Shown: positions 53,009-62,733 of the stretch, in pieces | How positions within the stretch are numbered: the stretch's first letter is position 1 | How the letters are laid out: each line of letters begins with the position of its first letter | DNA from: JAHHTP01 sp964587555 | GTDB lineage: Bacteria; Bacillota; Clostridia; Oscillospirales; Ruminococcaceae | Direction of reading: 5' to 3' | NCBI GenBank assembly: GCA_964587555.1 | Contig: CAZPLR010000001.1 | Coordinates: 1-64,000 of the forward strand | Length of the DNA: 64,000 bases | Position numbers and translations under genes: made by a program | Notes under the pieces: model-generated | Databases searched by the model: none | What the model was told of the DNA's origin: nothing | The model's input: the letters and a program-made list of their open reading frames with translations, nothing else

Positions 53009-53787
53009 GGAAAGAGAAAGCGATTCTGCTGGTTAGCTTTGGCACCTCTTATCCGGAAACGCGAAAGAAAACGATCGACCGCATCACTGCGGAGACAGCT
53101 TCGTTATATCCGGACTATGAGGTTGTGACTGCGTTTACAAGCCCGACTATCCTGCGCATTCTGCGAAAGCGGGGCGAGGAAATGTTCGATCCCGAGGAAG
53201 CGCTTTCTTACCTCGCCAAAAGCGGGGTAAAGGAGGTTTATTTGCAGCCGACCCATTTGATTCCGGGCATCGAATATGACCGTCTGGCGGAAACAGCGCA
53301 GAGCTTTTCGGGAAGCTTTGCTGTGCTGAGGATTGGCCGTCCGCTGCTGGATTCCGGCGCGGATGTAAAAAAGGTGTTGACGATCCTGACAAGCGAGATT
53401 GCGTTGGAAGAGGACGAGGCGCTTGTTTTAATGGGACATGGCTCGCCGCACGAAGCAAATGCCGTTTATCTGGATATGAACGATTATTTTGCGGCAGATG
53501 GCAGGCAGCGCGTGTTTGTCGGTACAGTAGAGGCCAAGCTGGATTTGGGCGATATGCTGCGGCTGCTTAAGCAGAACCGCTATACCCGTGCGGCGCTTGC
53601 GCCAATGCTGCTGGTCGCCGGAGAACACGCGAACCACGATATGGCGGGAGATGATCCGGATAGCTGGAAATCGCAGTTTGCGCAAAACGGAATCACACCG
53701 CGCTGTATTATCAAGGGGATCGGCGAATACCGCGCGATCCGGAAGATGTATTACCAAAAACTGGGTGCGCTTATAGGCGAGAGATGA
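53005..53787 (+). CDS. cbiK: Sirohydrochlorin cobaltochelatase CbiK
   Basis: Inserts Co2+ into sirohydrochlorin, the first committed step of the anaerobic B12 path. 260 residues. H145 in MGHGSPHEAN and H208 in GEHANHDM correspond to the two catalytic histidines of characterised CbiK. SFGTSYPETRKKTID and LQPTHLIPGIEY are typical. No signal peptide, hence cytosolic. It follows the cobalt transporter directly, overlapping cbiO by 4 bp. Confidence 0.95.
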   Translation: MRKEKAILLVSFGTSYPETRKKTIDRITAETASLYPDYEVVTAFTSPTILRILRKRGEEMFDPEEALSYLAKSGVKEVYLQPTHLIPGIEYDRLAETAQSFSGSFAVLRIGRPLLDSGADVKKVLTILTSEIALEEDEALVLMGHGSPHEANAVYLDMNDYFAADGRQRVFVGTVEAKLDLGDMLRLLKQNRYTRAALAPMLLVAGEHANHDMAGDDPDSWKSQFAQNGITPRCIIKGIGEYRAIRKMYYQKLGALIGER

Positions 53788-53805
53788 TAGAAAGGGGAGC
53801 TTTGT

Positions 53806-54969
53806 ATGGCGTTGAAGGAATATGTGATGCAGGACGGCAAAAGGCTGCGCTGCGGTTTTACGACCGGTTCTGCCGCTGCAATGGCGGCAAAGGCGGCGTG
53901 CTATATGCTTTTTACCGGAAAAAAGCTCTCTTTTGTTTCCATTGTGACTCCTGCCGGCGTGACGGTTAGCGCGCCGGTTGAGGCAGCCTGTATCGGTAAG
54001 GGGTGTGTGTCCTGCGGAGTGAGAAAGGACGGAGGGGACGATGTCGACGCGACCGACGGCTTATTGATCTGTGCGAAGGTTTCCTATCGGCTGGAAAGCG
54101 GCATCCTTTTAACCGGTGGAAAAGGGGTCGGCATTGTGACAAAGCCGGGGCTTAACCAGCCGGTCGGTGCGTATGCAATCAACGAGGTGCCGCGCCGTAT
54201 GATCCTTTTTGAGGTACAGTCTTGCTGCGAGGAATTTGAGATTGCACACGGGTTAACAGTGGAGATCAGTGTTCCGGACGGGGAGGAGGTTGCAAAAAAA
54301 ACCTTTAATCCGCGCCTTGGAATCGAAGGAGGCATCTCGATCTTAGGCACCGATGGCATTGTCCGCCCAAAAAGCGTGCAGGCGCTGGTCGATACGATTA
54401 AGGTGGAGATTGCGCAGCGTGCGGCGCTTGGCGACCGGTATTTACTCACTGTTCCGGGCAGCTACGGCGCGGATTTTGCCGCTGGATCTGCCGGACTTGA
54501 AAGAATCGATCCGGTGCAGTGCTCCAATTATGTTGGGCAAACAATCGATATCGCGCGGGACGCCGGAATGAAAGGGCTTTTGCTTGTCTCCCATGCCGGA
54601 AAGCTTTGTAAGCTGGCAGGCGGCATCATGAACACCCATTCAAAGGAGGCAGACTGCCGCGCGGAACTGTTTGCCGCCTTTGCTGCGGCAGAGGGGGCGG
54701 ATAAAGCGACGGTTTTGGCGCTGCTTGAGAGCGTTTCTGCCGATGCCTGCATCGCCATTTTAAACGAGAGAGGCTTGACAAAGGCAGTTTTGGCGCGGAT
54801 GATGGCGCGGATCGATTATTACTTGACGCATCGTGCAGATGGGATGATGATCGGCGCGATCATGTTTTCGGCAAAATACGGATTTTTGGGGCAGACGCCG
54901 GGGGCTGCCCGGCTGATTGCAGCACTTCAGGAACAGCGAATGGCAAAGGATAGGGAGGAAAGATCATAG
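53806..54969 (+). CDS. cbiD: Cobalt-precorrin-5B C1-methyltransferase CbiD
   Basis: Methylates C1 of cobalt-precorrin-5B. 387 residues. LRCGFTTGSAAAMAAKAA at the N-terminus is the CbiD signature, with DGGDDVDATDGLLI and the C-terminal NTHSKEADCRAEL region. ATG 53806 has GAAAGGGGAGC upstream. Part of the oxygen-independent route. Confidence 0.95.
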   Translation: MALKEYVMQDGKRLRCGFTTGSAAAMAAKAACYMLFTGKKLSFVSIVTPAGVTVSAPVEAACIGKGCVSCGVRKDGGDDVDATDGLLICAKVSYRLESGILLTGGKGVGIVTKPGLNQPVGAYAINEVPRRMILFEVQSCCEEFEIAHGLTVEISVPDGEEVAKKTFNPRLGIEGGISILGTDGIVRPKSVQALVDTIKVEIAQRAALGDRYLLTVPGSYGADFAAGSAGLERIDPVQCSNYVGQTIDIARDAGMKGLLLVSHAGKLCKLAGGIMNTHSKEADCRAELFAAFAAAEGADKATVLALLESVSADACIAILNERGLTKAVLARMMARIDYYLTHRADGMMIGAIMFSAKYGFLGQTPGAARLIAALQEQRMAKDREERS

Positions 54970-54971
54970 AA

Positions 54972-55658
54972 ATGAAAAAAGCGGTTTTTACCGGCGTCGG
55001 GTTGGGTCCCGGTGATCCAGAGCTAATCACGTTAAAGGCGTATCGAACGCTCAAGAACGCCGAGGCGATCGTTTTCCCGGATTCCGGCGGGGGGATCAAC
55101 CCTGCGGCGCGAATTATCTCTCAGCTTGACGGGCTGTGCCCGCAGGAAACGCTTTCGCTGAAATTACCGATGACCCGTGATAAAGCAGAACTGAACAGGG
55201 CGCATCAGACGGCGGCAAAGCAGATTATCGATCTGCTTTCAGCGGGAAAAAGCGTTTGTATGCCGGTAATTGGCGATGTTTCGATCTATTCGACCTTTTC
55301 TTATCTTGCGCCGCTGGTGGCTGACGCGGGGTTTGCGGTTTCGATGATCCCCGGCGTACCGAGCTTCTGTGCGGCGGCGGCTAAGCTTGGGATCAGCTTG
55401 ACTTCGATGGAAAGCGAGGTTCATATCCTGCCAAGAAGCGATGCGCTTTTCGAAAAGCTAAAGCTTCCGGGAACAAAGATCATTATGAAGAGCGGAAGGA
55501 CGCTTCCGGAGGTCAAAAAAGCGCTTTGCGATGCGGGGGTCTATGAAAAAACCGCGATGGTGGTAAATTGCGGGCTGCCGGGCGAGGAGGTATATCCGCA
55601 GCTTGACCAAGCGCCGGAGAAAACCGGGTATTTTACGCTATTGATCGTAAGGGATTAA
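54972..55658 (+). CDS. cbiL: Cobalt-precorrin-2 C20-methyltransferase CbiL
   Basis: SAM-dependent tetrapyrrole methylase. 228 residues. TGVGLGPGDPELITLKAY is the N-terminal glycine-rich loop; VIGDVSIYSTFSYL and MIPGVPSFCAAAA form the SAM/substrate cleft. Start ATG 54972; the ribosome binding site GGAGGAAAGA lies in the cbiD end. Confidence 0.93.
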   Translation: MKKAVFTGVGLGPGDPELITLKAYRTLKNAEAIVFPDSGGGINPAARIISQLDGLCPQETLSLKLPMTRDKAELNRAHQTAAKQIIDLLSAGKSVCMPVIGDVSIYSTFSYLAPLVADAGFAVSMIPGVPSFCAAAAKLGISLTSMESEVHILPRSDALFEKLKLPGTKIIMKSGRTLPEVKKALCDAGVYEKTAMVVNCGLPGEEVYPQLDQAPEKTGYFTLLIVRD

Positions 55659-55670
55659 GGAGGGAAGCAG

Positions 55671-56429
55671 ATGATTACCTTTGTCGGAGCTGGTCCGGGG
55701 GCGCCGGATCTTATCACGCTGCGCGGTTTTCGCGCGATTGCCGAAGCGGACGTGATTATCTACGCTGGGAGTCTTGTGTCGGAGGAGCTGCTGCGTGACG
55801 TAAAAAAAGACTGTCTTATCTATAACAGCGCCGTCATGACCTTGGAGGAAGTGATCGCGGTGATGGAGCAGTACAAGGAGAAAAAGGTTGTGCGGCTGCA
55901 CACCGGCGATCCGTCGATCTACGGCGCGATCCGCGAGCAGATGGATTTGCTTCGGGCGAAAAACATCCCGTTTTCGAGCGTGCCGGGCGTGTCAAGCTTT
56001 TGCGCTGCTGCCGCCGCGTTAGGCGCAGAATATACGCTTCCGGAGGTTTCGCAGACGCTCATTATCTCGCGTATGGCGGGCAGAACGCCGGTTCCAGAGC
56101 GCGAGCAGATTCGAGGGCTTGCAGCGCACGGCAGCAGTATGGTGCTGTTTTTAAGCGCCTCTCTTGCGCAGGAGCTGCAAAATGAGTTGCTTGCCGGCGC
56201 TTATAGTGAGAATACGCCGGCAGCGGTTGTTTACAAAGCGAGCTGGCCGGATGAGCAGGTCTTTCGTTGCACCGTCGGAACGCTTGCAAAAACGGTGCGG
56301 GAAAACGGTATTTATAAGCATACGCTTCTTTTAATCGGCGACTTTTTAGGGCAAAATCCCGCACGCAGTAAGCTGTATGATCCTAATTTTACCACCGAAT
56401 ACCGCGCTGCGACGCAGAAGGAATCGTAA
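55671..56429 (+). CDS. cbiF: Cobalt-precorrin-4 C11-methyltransferase CbiF
   Basis: SAM-dependent methylase of the same family. 252 residues. FVGAGPGAPDLITLRG, IIYAGSLVSEELL, LHTGDPSIYGAIREQMD and PGVSSFCAAAAALGAEYTLP are diagnostic for CbiF/CobM. A 90-bp gap with a 14-bp palindrome separates it from cbiG. Confidence 0.95.
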   Translation: MITFVGAGPGAPDLITLRGFRAIAEADVIIYAGSLVSEELLRDVKKDCLIYNSAVMTLEEVIAVMEQYKEKKVVRLHTGDPSIYGAIREQMDLLRAKNIPFSSVPGVSSFCAAAAALGAEYTLPEVSQTLIISRMAGRTPVPEREQIRGLAAHGSSMVLFLSASLAQELQNELLAGAYSENTPAAVVYKASWPDEQVFRCTVGTLAKTVRENGIYKHTLLLIGDFLGQNPARSKLYDPNFTTEYRAATQKES

Positions 56430-56519
56430 TAGGCTTGCGGCATATATGCCGATGTTGAAAAAAACGGTGTAACAGGTGTCTTTTCATCGTAAGAAACACA
56501 AAGAAGGGAAGGCGTCAGG

Positions 56520-57542
56520 ATGAAGAAAATTGCGGTCATTTCGTTTACCGAAGCCGGTCATGCGTTGGCGCTGCGGATTGCCAGCGCGCTTGACGATGCT
56601 CAGGTCAGCGTGACGCGCGGCTATCCGGTGCGGGAGTGGGCTGAACAGAATTTTTCTCGGCAGGATGCATTGATCTTTGTCGGCGCGCTCGGTATCGCGG
56701 TGCGGGCGATCGCGCCGCTGCTAAAGAGCAAAACGACCGATCCGGCTGTGATTGTGCTGGACGAAACAGGGAAATTTTGTATCCCGGTGGTATCGGGGCA
56801 CCTTGGCGGCGCAAACGCGCTTGCGGATGCGATCTCAAAAAAGCTTGGTTCGCTTCCGGTCATCACTACCGCGACCGACCGGCGCGGCGTTTTCGCGATT
56901 GATTGCTGGGCGAAGGACAAAGGGATAACAATTGAGAATCCCGCGCAAATCAAGTTGATTTCCAGTAAATTGCTTGCCGGGGAGGATGCGAAGTTTTACA
57001 CGGATTTTCCGGTAAGCGCCCCGCCTCCGCATGGAATAAAGATTTCTGATGCGCTGCAAAATGCGGATATCACACTTTCTGTACGGCAGTTGGCGCAGAC
57101 GTCGCCCGACGCTTTGCGGCTGATTCCACGCATTGTTTACCTTGGCATCGGCTGTAAAAAGGGAACCTGCGAAGCGCAGATTGCGTTTGCAGTGGAGAAG
57201 GCGCTCTTGCAGATGGGAATTCATCCGCTTGCGGTTGGGGCAATCTGTACCATTGATCGTAAGGGGGAAGAGACGGGGCTTATCGCCTTCTGTAAGACGC
57301 GCAAGCTTCCGCTTAAAACTTTTACAACTGAGGAATTATCGGCTTGTACGGGCATTTTCAGTGCATCGGAGTTTGTCAAAGGAACCGTTGGTGTGGATAA
57401 CGTCTGCGAGCGAGCTGCGGTTTGCGGAAGCGGGTCAGCCGATGTGTCGGGGTTGATCCTGCGCAAGACGATTTTTCCTTCGGTTACGGTTGCCGCAGCG
57501 CAGGCGGTTTATACAGTGGAATTTTCTGGATTTACAGAATAG
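56520..57542 (+). CDS. cbiG: Cobalt-precorrin 5A hydrolase CbiG
   Basis: Opens the delta-lactone of cobalt-precorrin-5A, a step unique to the anaerobic pathway. 340 residues. N-terminal part with FVGALGIAVRAIAPLL and VVSGHLGGANALA; central linker; C-terminal domain with YLGIGCKKGTC and the motif ending VCERAAV. ATG 56520 after GAAGGGAAGG. It is in the expected place next to cbiF and cbiH. Confidence 0.95.
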   Translation: MKKIAVISFTEAGHALALRIASALDDAQVSVTRGYPVREWAEQNFSRQDALIFVGALGIAVRAIAPLLKSKTTDPAVIVLDETGKFCIPVVSGHLGGANALADAISKKLGSLPVITTATDRRGVFAIDCWAKDKGITIENPAQIKLISSKLLAGEDAKFYTDFPVSAPPPHGIKISDALQNADITLSVRQLAQTSPDALRLIPRIVYLGIGCKKGTCEAQIAFAVEKALLQMGIHPLAVGAICTIDRKGEETGLIAFCKTRKLPLKTFTTEELSACTGIFSASEFVKGTVGVDNVCERAAVCGSGSADVSGLILRKTIFPSVTVAAAQAVYTVEFSGFTE

Positions 57543-57555
57543 AAGGGGTTGTCGA

Positions 57556-58290
57556 ATGAAGCTGCTTTATGTTGTTGGGATCGGTCCCGGATGTGAAGAA
57601 TTTTTGACCGCGGAAGCGAAAGAAGCGCTGGAAAACAGCGAAGTGATCTGCGGATATACCGTTTATATTGAATTGATTAGGAATTTATGCGCGGGAAAAA
57701 TGCTGCTTTCTACCCCGATGCGCAAGGAGATTGACCGTTGTCATTTAGCGCTGCAAAGTGCCGCGGCAGGGAGGACGACCGCGATGGTGTGCAGCGGGGA
57801 CGCCGGGGTTTACGGCATGGCAGCGCCGATTTTACAGCTTTCAGTGAAATATCCGGAGGTGAAGATCCAAGTGATCTCCGGCGTAACAGCGGCGCTTTCG
57901 GGCGCGGCAGTCTTGGGGGCGCCGCTTTCGCACGATTTTGCAGTGATCTCGCTTTCCGACCTATTAACGCCATGGGAGCGGATCATAGCGCGGTTAAGGG
58001 CGGCTGCTAGCGCCGATTTTGCAATCGTTTTGTATAACCCTGCTAGCCGCAAGCGTGCGGATTATCTGCAAAAAGCGGTCGATTGCATGCTGGAATACAA
58101 AGAGCCGCAGACTGTCTGCGGCGTGGTGCGCAACATTGGCAGAGAAGGACAGTGCTTTGATATCATGACACTTGGCGCTCTGCGCGCGTATCCGGCAGAT
58201 ATGTTCACCACTGTATTCATTGGAAATCGAGAAACGTTTGCCGCAGACGGGCGGATGATCACCCCGCGCGGCTATGGGATGGATGTATGA
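57556..58290 (+). CDS. cbiH: Cobalt-precorrin-3 C17-methyltransferase CbiH
   Basis: Ring-contracting methylase. 244 residues. VVGIGPGCEEFLTAEAKEAL, ICGYTVYIELI, CSGDAGVYGMA, PGVTAALSGAA-like stretch (ISGVTAALSGAAVLGAP) and LYNPASRKR identify CbiH/CobJ. ATG 57556 follows AGAAGGGG; the longer frame from 57490 overlaps cbiG. Overlaps cbiJ by 4 bp. Confidence 0.94.
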   Translation: MKLLYVVGIGPGCEEFLTAEAKEALENSEVICGYTVYIELIRNLCAGKMLLSTPMRKEIDRCHLALQSAAAGRTTAMVCSGDAGVYGMAAPILQLSVKYPEVKIQVISGVTAALSGAAVLGAPLSHDFAVISLSDLLTPWERIIARLRAAASADFAIVLYNPASRKRADYLQKAVDCMLEYKEPQTVCGVVRNIGREGQCFDIMTLGALRAYPADMFTTVFIGNRETFAADGRMITPRGYGMDV

Positions 58291-59057
58291 GAGCGGCGTT
58301 GTTCGGCGGAACAGCCGATGGGCGCGCGCTGGCGCTGCGGCTGCGGGAGCTTGATATCCCGCTTGCAATCAGCGTGGCGACCGATTATGGCAGGGAGCTG
58401 CTTTCCTCCTTTTGCAGTGAGGATGTTTTCAAGGGGCGGATGGATCAAGCGCAGATGATCGAGTTCTTCCGGTCGCAGCAGATCACCGCTGTGGTGGATG
58501 CGACCCACCCATACGCCGATTTGGTGACGGAAAACATCTCTGCCGCAGCAAGCGCGCTCCATTTGCCGTATTATCGCCTGATGCGGGAAAAATCTGATCT
58601 TTCCGGATGCCTGAAGGTGAAGGATGCGGCGTCGGCGGCAAAGGCGGCGCAAAAGCTGCCCGGCAATATCCTGATTACGACTGGAAGCAAGGAAATATTG
58701 GCATTTCAGAGCATTTTTGAAAGAGCGTATGCAAGAATCCTTCCGGGAGTCGAGCCGATCAAATGTTGTCTGGACGCAGGGCTTGCGGCTAAGCGGATTA
58801 TCGCGATGCAGGGACCATTTTCGGCTGAATTAAACGCCGCGCTGATGCGCGCGCTTTCGATCCGTGTGATGATTACCAAGGACGGCGGCAAGACGGGAGG
58901 CTTTCCCGAAAAGCTCGCGGCTGCACGGGAGTGCAGTGTGACGCCAATTGTGATTGTTCGTCCAGTCGAACAGGGCGGGCTTACGGCAGAGGAGATTATA
59001 GAAGCGTTAAAATGGGAGAAAATGTCTGAAATAGCAGGAAAGGATAAGTCTTTATGA
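58287..59057 (+). CDS. cbiJ: Cobalt-precorrin-6A reductase CbiJ
   Basis: NAD(P)H-dependent reduction of the corrin macrocycle. 256 residues. LFGGTADGRALA at the N-terminus, VDATHPYADLVTENI, ITTGSKEIL, QGPFSAELNAALM and TKDGGKTGGFPEKLAAA are the CobK/CbiJ motifs. Overlaps both neighbours by 4 bp, indicating translational coupling. Confidence 0.94.
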   Translation: MRAALFGGTADGRALALRLRELDIPLAISVATDYGRELLSSFCSEDVFKGRMDQAQMIEFFRSQQITAVVDATHPYADLVTENISAAASALHLPYYRLMREKSDLSGCLKVKDAASAAKAAQKLPGNILITTGSKEILAFQSIFERAYARILPGVEPIKCCLDAGLAAKRIIAMQGPFSAELNAALMRALSIRVMITKDGGKTGGFPEKLAAARECSVTPIVIVRPVEQGGLTAEEIIEALKWEKMSEIAGKDKSL

Positions 59058-60262
59058 AGAGGGTTGCGCTTGTTGGCGTTGGTCCGGGGAACGAAAAACT
59101 TCTGACGATACAGGCGAAGGAAGCGATCGAAACCGCTTCGCTTGTGATTGGCGCGAAGCGGATGCTTGAAGTTTATACTGCCCCGGAGCAGGAAAAAATC
59201 GCCGAATATCGTCCGGAGCAGATCAAAGCGGCGCTTGTCGGGCGTGATTTTGAAGCGGCGGCGGTACTTTTTTCGGGCGATCTGGGTTTTTATTCCGGTG
59301 CAAAGAAGCTCTTGCCGCTATTGGACGAATTCGATGTGCGCTTGCTTCCGGGAATTTCAAGCGTGCAGAGCTTTTCCGCAGCGCTTGGACAGCCGTGGGA
59401 GGATTGGTTTTTGACCTCGGTGCATGGCGTTTCATTGGATATTGCGAATATCGTGCGTACGCATCCTAAAACAATGCTTTTGACCGGAACTAACCCGGAT
59501 ATTTCAGACATTTGTGGGCAGCTATGCGAAGCGGGGCTGGGCGATGCGGCAGTTTCGGTCGGTGAGAATCTTTCGTACCCGCAGCAAAGGATTATTGTGA
59601 CGGACGCATTTCATGGTGCGGAAATGCGCTTTGCACCGCTTGCGGTTTTGTTGATCGAAAATCCGTCGGCAGGACGGGCATATACGTTTGGTATGGCGGA
59701 CGACGCATTTATTCGTGGGAAGGTGCCGATGACCAAATCCGAGGTGCGTGCGGTTGCGCTGTCCAAGCTGCAGCTTTTCGACGGCGCGGTGGTCTGGGAT
59801 GTCGGTGCGGGAACAGGATCGGTTTCGGTTGAGGCTGCCGCTCTTGCGCCGCGCGCAAAGGTATTTGCGGTCGAATGCAATTTGGAAGGCGTTTCGCTCA
59901 TCGAGCAAAACCGTGATCGTTTTGGCTGTGAGAATCTAAATGTTGTCGCGGGGAAAGCGCCGGAGGCGCTGCTGCCGCTCCCTGCGCCGGACTGCGTTTT
60001 TATCGGCGGAAGCGGTGGGGAGCTGCCAGAGATTTTGACGCTTGTATTGCAAAAGAATCCGCATGCGCGGGTCGTTGTGACCTGCGTGACCTTGGAAACG
60101 CTTGCCGCATTGCAGAATGTGGCGGCTATCCTGCCGATTACCGAGCCGGAGATGGTGCAGATTTCGGCTGCGCGAGTGCGTAAGCTTGGAAAGTACCATA
60201 TGCCGCAGGCGGAGAATCCCGTTTTTATCGTTAGCTTTGACGGGAAGGAGAGAATGCCTTGA
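59054..60262 (+). CDS. cbiET: Fused cobalt-precorrin-7 methyltransferase/decarboxylase CbiET
   Basis: 402 residues, two domains in one chain. Residues about 1-200 are CbiE (C5-methylation), with LVGVGPGNEKLLTIQA and LFSGDLGFYSGA. Residues about 210-402 are CbiT (C15-methylation and C12-acetate decarboxylation), with GKVPMTKSEVRAVAL and the SAM loop WDVGAGTGSVSVEAA. Equivalent to CobL of the aerobic path; in many Clostridia the halves are separate genes. Confidence 0.95.
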   Translation: MKRVALVGVGPGNEKLLTIQAKEAIETASLVIGAKRMLEVYTAPEQEKIAEYRPEQIKAALVGRDFEAAAVLFSGDLGFYSGAKKLLPLLDEFDVRLLPGISSVQSFSAALGQPWEDWFLTSVHGVSLDIANIVRTHPKTMLLTGTNPDISDICGQLCEAGLGDAAVSVGENLSYPQQRIIVTDAFHGAEMRFAPLAVLLIENPSAGRAYTFGMADDAFIRGKVPMTKSEVRAVALSKLQLFDGAVVWDVGAGTGSVSVEAAALAPRAKVFAVECNLEGVSLIEQNRDRFGCENLNVVAGKAPEALLPLPAPDCVFIGGSGGELPEILTLVLQKNPHARVVVTCVTLETLAALQNVAAILPITEPEMVQISAARVRKLGKYHMPQAENPVFIVSFDGKERMP

Positions 60263-61653
60263 AATGTCTGAAATTACCGCGTTTTATGATTGCTGCTCCA
60301 TCCTCTGGAAGCGGGAAAACTACTGTAACGCTAGCGGTGATTGCAGCGCTTTGCGCGCGTAAAAAGCGTATTGCTGCGTTTAAATGCGGTCCGGATTACA
60401 TCGATCCGATGTTTTATGCGCAGGCAGTTGGGACAAGTGAGCCGGCATATAATCTCGACCAATTTTTTACAGATGCCGGCACGATAAAGGCGATCTTTGC
60501 CTCTCATGCAGAAAGTGCTGAGCTTTCGGTGATTGAGGGGGTCATGGGATATTTCGACGGCGTGGGCGCTGTGACCGAAGAGGCGTCCAGCTATGCGCTG
60601 GCGGATACGCTTTCTTGTCCGGTTATCATGGTTTTGCGCGCGAAAGGGGCTTCGCTCACCCTTGCCGCATTGCTGCGCGGACTCATGTCGTTTCGCACGC
60701 CGAACCGCATTGCGGGAGTCATTCTCAACGAGTGCAGCCCGATGCTGTACCGCACGCTGGCGCCAATGCTGCAAAAGGAATGTGGGATTTCGGTTTGCGG
60801 CTTTCTGCCGCCGCTTGCTGACTGCGTGTTTCCGTCTAGGCATCTGGGGCTTCACACTGCGGGCGAGATCGCCGATCTGTCTGAAAAGGTGCGGATGCTT
60901 GCGGAAAACGCTGAAAAATATATTGCGCTTGACACGCTGCTGCAGCTCGCTGACGCAGCGGAGGATATCCGCTGCGAGCCATTTTCTTTTGCGTCGGTCG
61001 GGCACCCGGTGATCGCGGTCGCCGCCGACGCTGCGTTTAATTTCACGTATGGAGATAATTTAGCGCTGCTGCAAGCCCTCGGCGCAAAGCTTGTCTTTTT
61101 CTCGCCGCTGCATGATGCGCGTTTGCCGGACTGCGATGGGCTGTATCTCTGTGGCGGTTATCCAGAGTTATATGCAAAGACGCTTTCTGAAAATCATGAA
61201 ATGCTAAAAGATGTCCGGGAATGCGTTGAAGGCGGGCTGCCAACGATTGCCGAATGCGGCGGCTTTTTGTATCTGCACCAGTTTCTTACGGCAGCGGATG
61301 GGCACAGTTATCCAATGGCTGGCGTGATTCCAGCTTCGGCGGAGGACAGCGGTAGGCTTGTGCGGTTTGGATATCAGACCTTGACCGCTAATCGGGATAA
61401 TCTGCTTTGCAGAGCTGGGGAGCAGATTCGCGCGCATGAGTTCCATCATTGGGATTCTACTGCGTGCGGCGAAGGATTTCATGTGCGAAAGCCGGTTTCC
61501 GGTAGGGAGTGGGAGAGCGTTTTTGTTTCCGATACGCTCTATGCGGGCTATCCGCATCTATATTTTTATGCGAATCCGCGCTTTGCGCAGGCGTTTGTAT
61601 GCGCTTGCGAGCGCTATCGCAAGGGAAAAATCGAAAGGAATGGATGTTTATGA
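60259..61653 (+). CDS. cbiA: Cobyrinate a,c-diamide synthase CbiA
   Basis: ATP- and glutamine-dependent amidation of cobyrinate at the a and c side chains. 464 residues. N-terminal P-loop APSSGSGKTTVT, CGPDYIDPMFY, and the C-terminal glutaminase domain with GGYPELYAKTL, the nucleophile cysteine in AECGGFLYL and the histidine in HEFHHWDS. TTG 60259 overlaps the cbiET stop by 4 bp and has GAAGGAGAG upstream. The gene is also called cobB. Confidence 0.95.
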   Translation: MKCLKLPRFMIAAPSSGSGKTTVTLAVIAALCARKKRIAAFKCGPDYIDPMFYAQAVGTSEPAYNLDQFFTDAGTIKAIFASHAESAELSVIEGVMGYFDGVGAVTEEASSYALADTLSCPVIMVLRAKGASLTLAALLRGLMSFRTPNRIAGVILNECSPMLYRTLAPMLQKECGISVCGFLPPLADCVFPSRHLGLHTAGEIADLSEKVRMLAENAEKYIALDTLLQLADAAEDIRCEPFSFASVGHPVIAVAADAAFNFTYGDNLALLQALGAKLVFFSPLHDARLPDCDGLYLCGGYPELYAKTLSENHEMLKDVRECVEGGLPTIAECGGFLYLHQFLTAADGHSYPMAGVIPASAEDSGRLVRFGYQTLTANRDNLLCRAGEQIRAHEFHHWDSTACGEGFHVRKPVSGREWESVFVSDTLYAGYPHLYFYANPRFAQAFVCACERYRKGKIERNGCL

Positions 61654-62723
61654 TATTGCCGAAGAAACTGCGGGATACGCTTGCTTCGCTTCAAGCTTTT
61701 GCACCGGACGAGGCTGCGCGCACGTGCAGTCGACACCGCTGGGACGCGATGAGCAAGCCTCTTGGCAGCTTGGGCGTGTTTGAAGACATCGTCTGCAAGA
61801 TCGCCGCGCTGACCGGCGATGCGCATGTCGATTTTAGAAAGCGTGCGGTGATCCTGTTTTGCGCGGATAACGGGGTGGTTGCGCAGGGGGTTACGCAATG
61901 CGGCAAAGAGGTGACAGCCGCTGTTGCCAAGAACTTTACGGAGCACTCTACCTGTGTCTGCCGGATGGCGGCGCTCACGCACACCGATACGATTCCGGTG
62001 GATATCGGCATGGATGCGCCAAAGGTTGCGGGCGTTTGGGATTACCGGGCAGCAAACGGTACAAAGGATTTCACCATTGAGCCTGCCATGACCGCAAATG
62101 AGGCGCAAAATGCCATCTTTTCCGGCATGGAGATTGCGCTGCGCTGCAAAAATCTTGGCTACCGGCTGTTGATTACCGGGGAAATGGGGATCGGAAACAC
62201 CACAACGACCGCAGCGCTTGCCTCAGTATTATGCGGACTTGCGCCGGAGAAAACGACGGGATGCGGCGCGGGGCTTTCATCCGAGGGGCTTGCGCGCAAG
62301 GTCGCGGCGGTGAAAAAAGGAATTGCGCTGCACCGGCCGTCGGCGGACGAGCCGTTTGAACTGCTGTGCGCGCTCGGCGGACTTGATATCGCTGGGATGG
62401 TGGGACTGATTTTCGGCGGGTTAAAATATCAAATTCCGATTCTGTTGGACGGGGTAATCTGCGCGGCTGCCGCGTTGATCGCGTATAAGCTCTGTCCGGC
62501 GTGCGCACACGCGCTGATTGCGACTCATGTTTCCGCTGAACCGGCGGGCAAGGCGTTGTTTGAACAGCTGCCGCTGGTCCCGTTCGTACAGGCGGGAATG
62601 CGGCTGGGAGAAGGGACAGGCGCTGTGATCTGTCTGCCGATGTTCGATATTGCCGCTGAGCTTTACCGGAATATGTACACCTTTGAAGAAAATCATATCA
62701 CGCCTTATGAGCATTTAGATTGA
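61650..62723 (+). CDS. cobT: Nicotinate-nucleotide:dimethylbenzimidazole phosphoribosyltransferase
   Basis: Activates the lower ligand base as its alpha-ribotide. 357 residues. SKPLGSLGVFEDIV, FCADNGVVAQGVTQCG, GEMGIGNTTTTAALAS and the catalytic glutamate E321 in RLGEGTGAVI are present. Start ATG 61650 forms an ATGA overlap with cbiA and lies 10 nt after AGGA; the much longer frame from 61509 is rejected. The base used in this anaerobe need not be dimethylbenzimidazole. Confidence 0.94.
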   Translation: MILPKKLRDTLASLQAFAPDEAARTCSRHRWDAMSKPLGSLGVFEDIVCKIAALTGDAHVDFRKRAVILFCADNGVVAQGVTQCGKEVTAAVAKNFTEHSTCVCRMAALTHTDTIPVDIGMDAPKVAGVWDYRAANGTKDFTIEPAMTANEAQNAIFSGMEIALRCKNLGYRLLITGEMGIGNTTTTAALASVLCGLAPEKTTGCGAGLSSEGLARKVAAVKKGIALHRPSADEPFELLCALGGLDIAGMVGLIFGGLKYQIPILLDGVICAAAALIAYKLCPACAHALIATHVSAEPAGKALFEQLPLVPFVQAGMRLGEGTGAVICLPMFDIAAELYRNMYTFEENHITPYEHLD

Positions 62724-62733
62724 GGGAGCGTTT

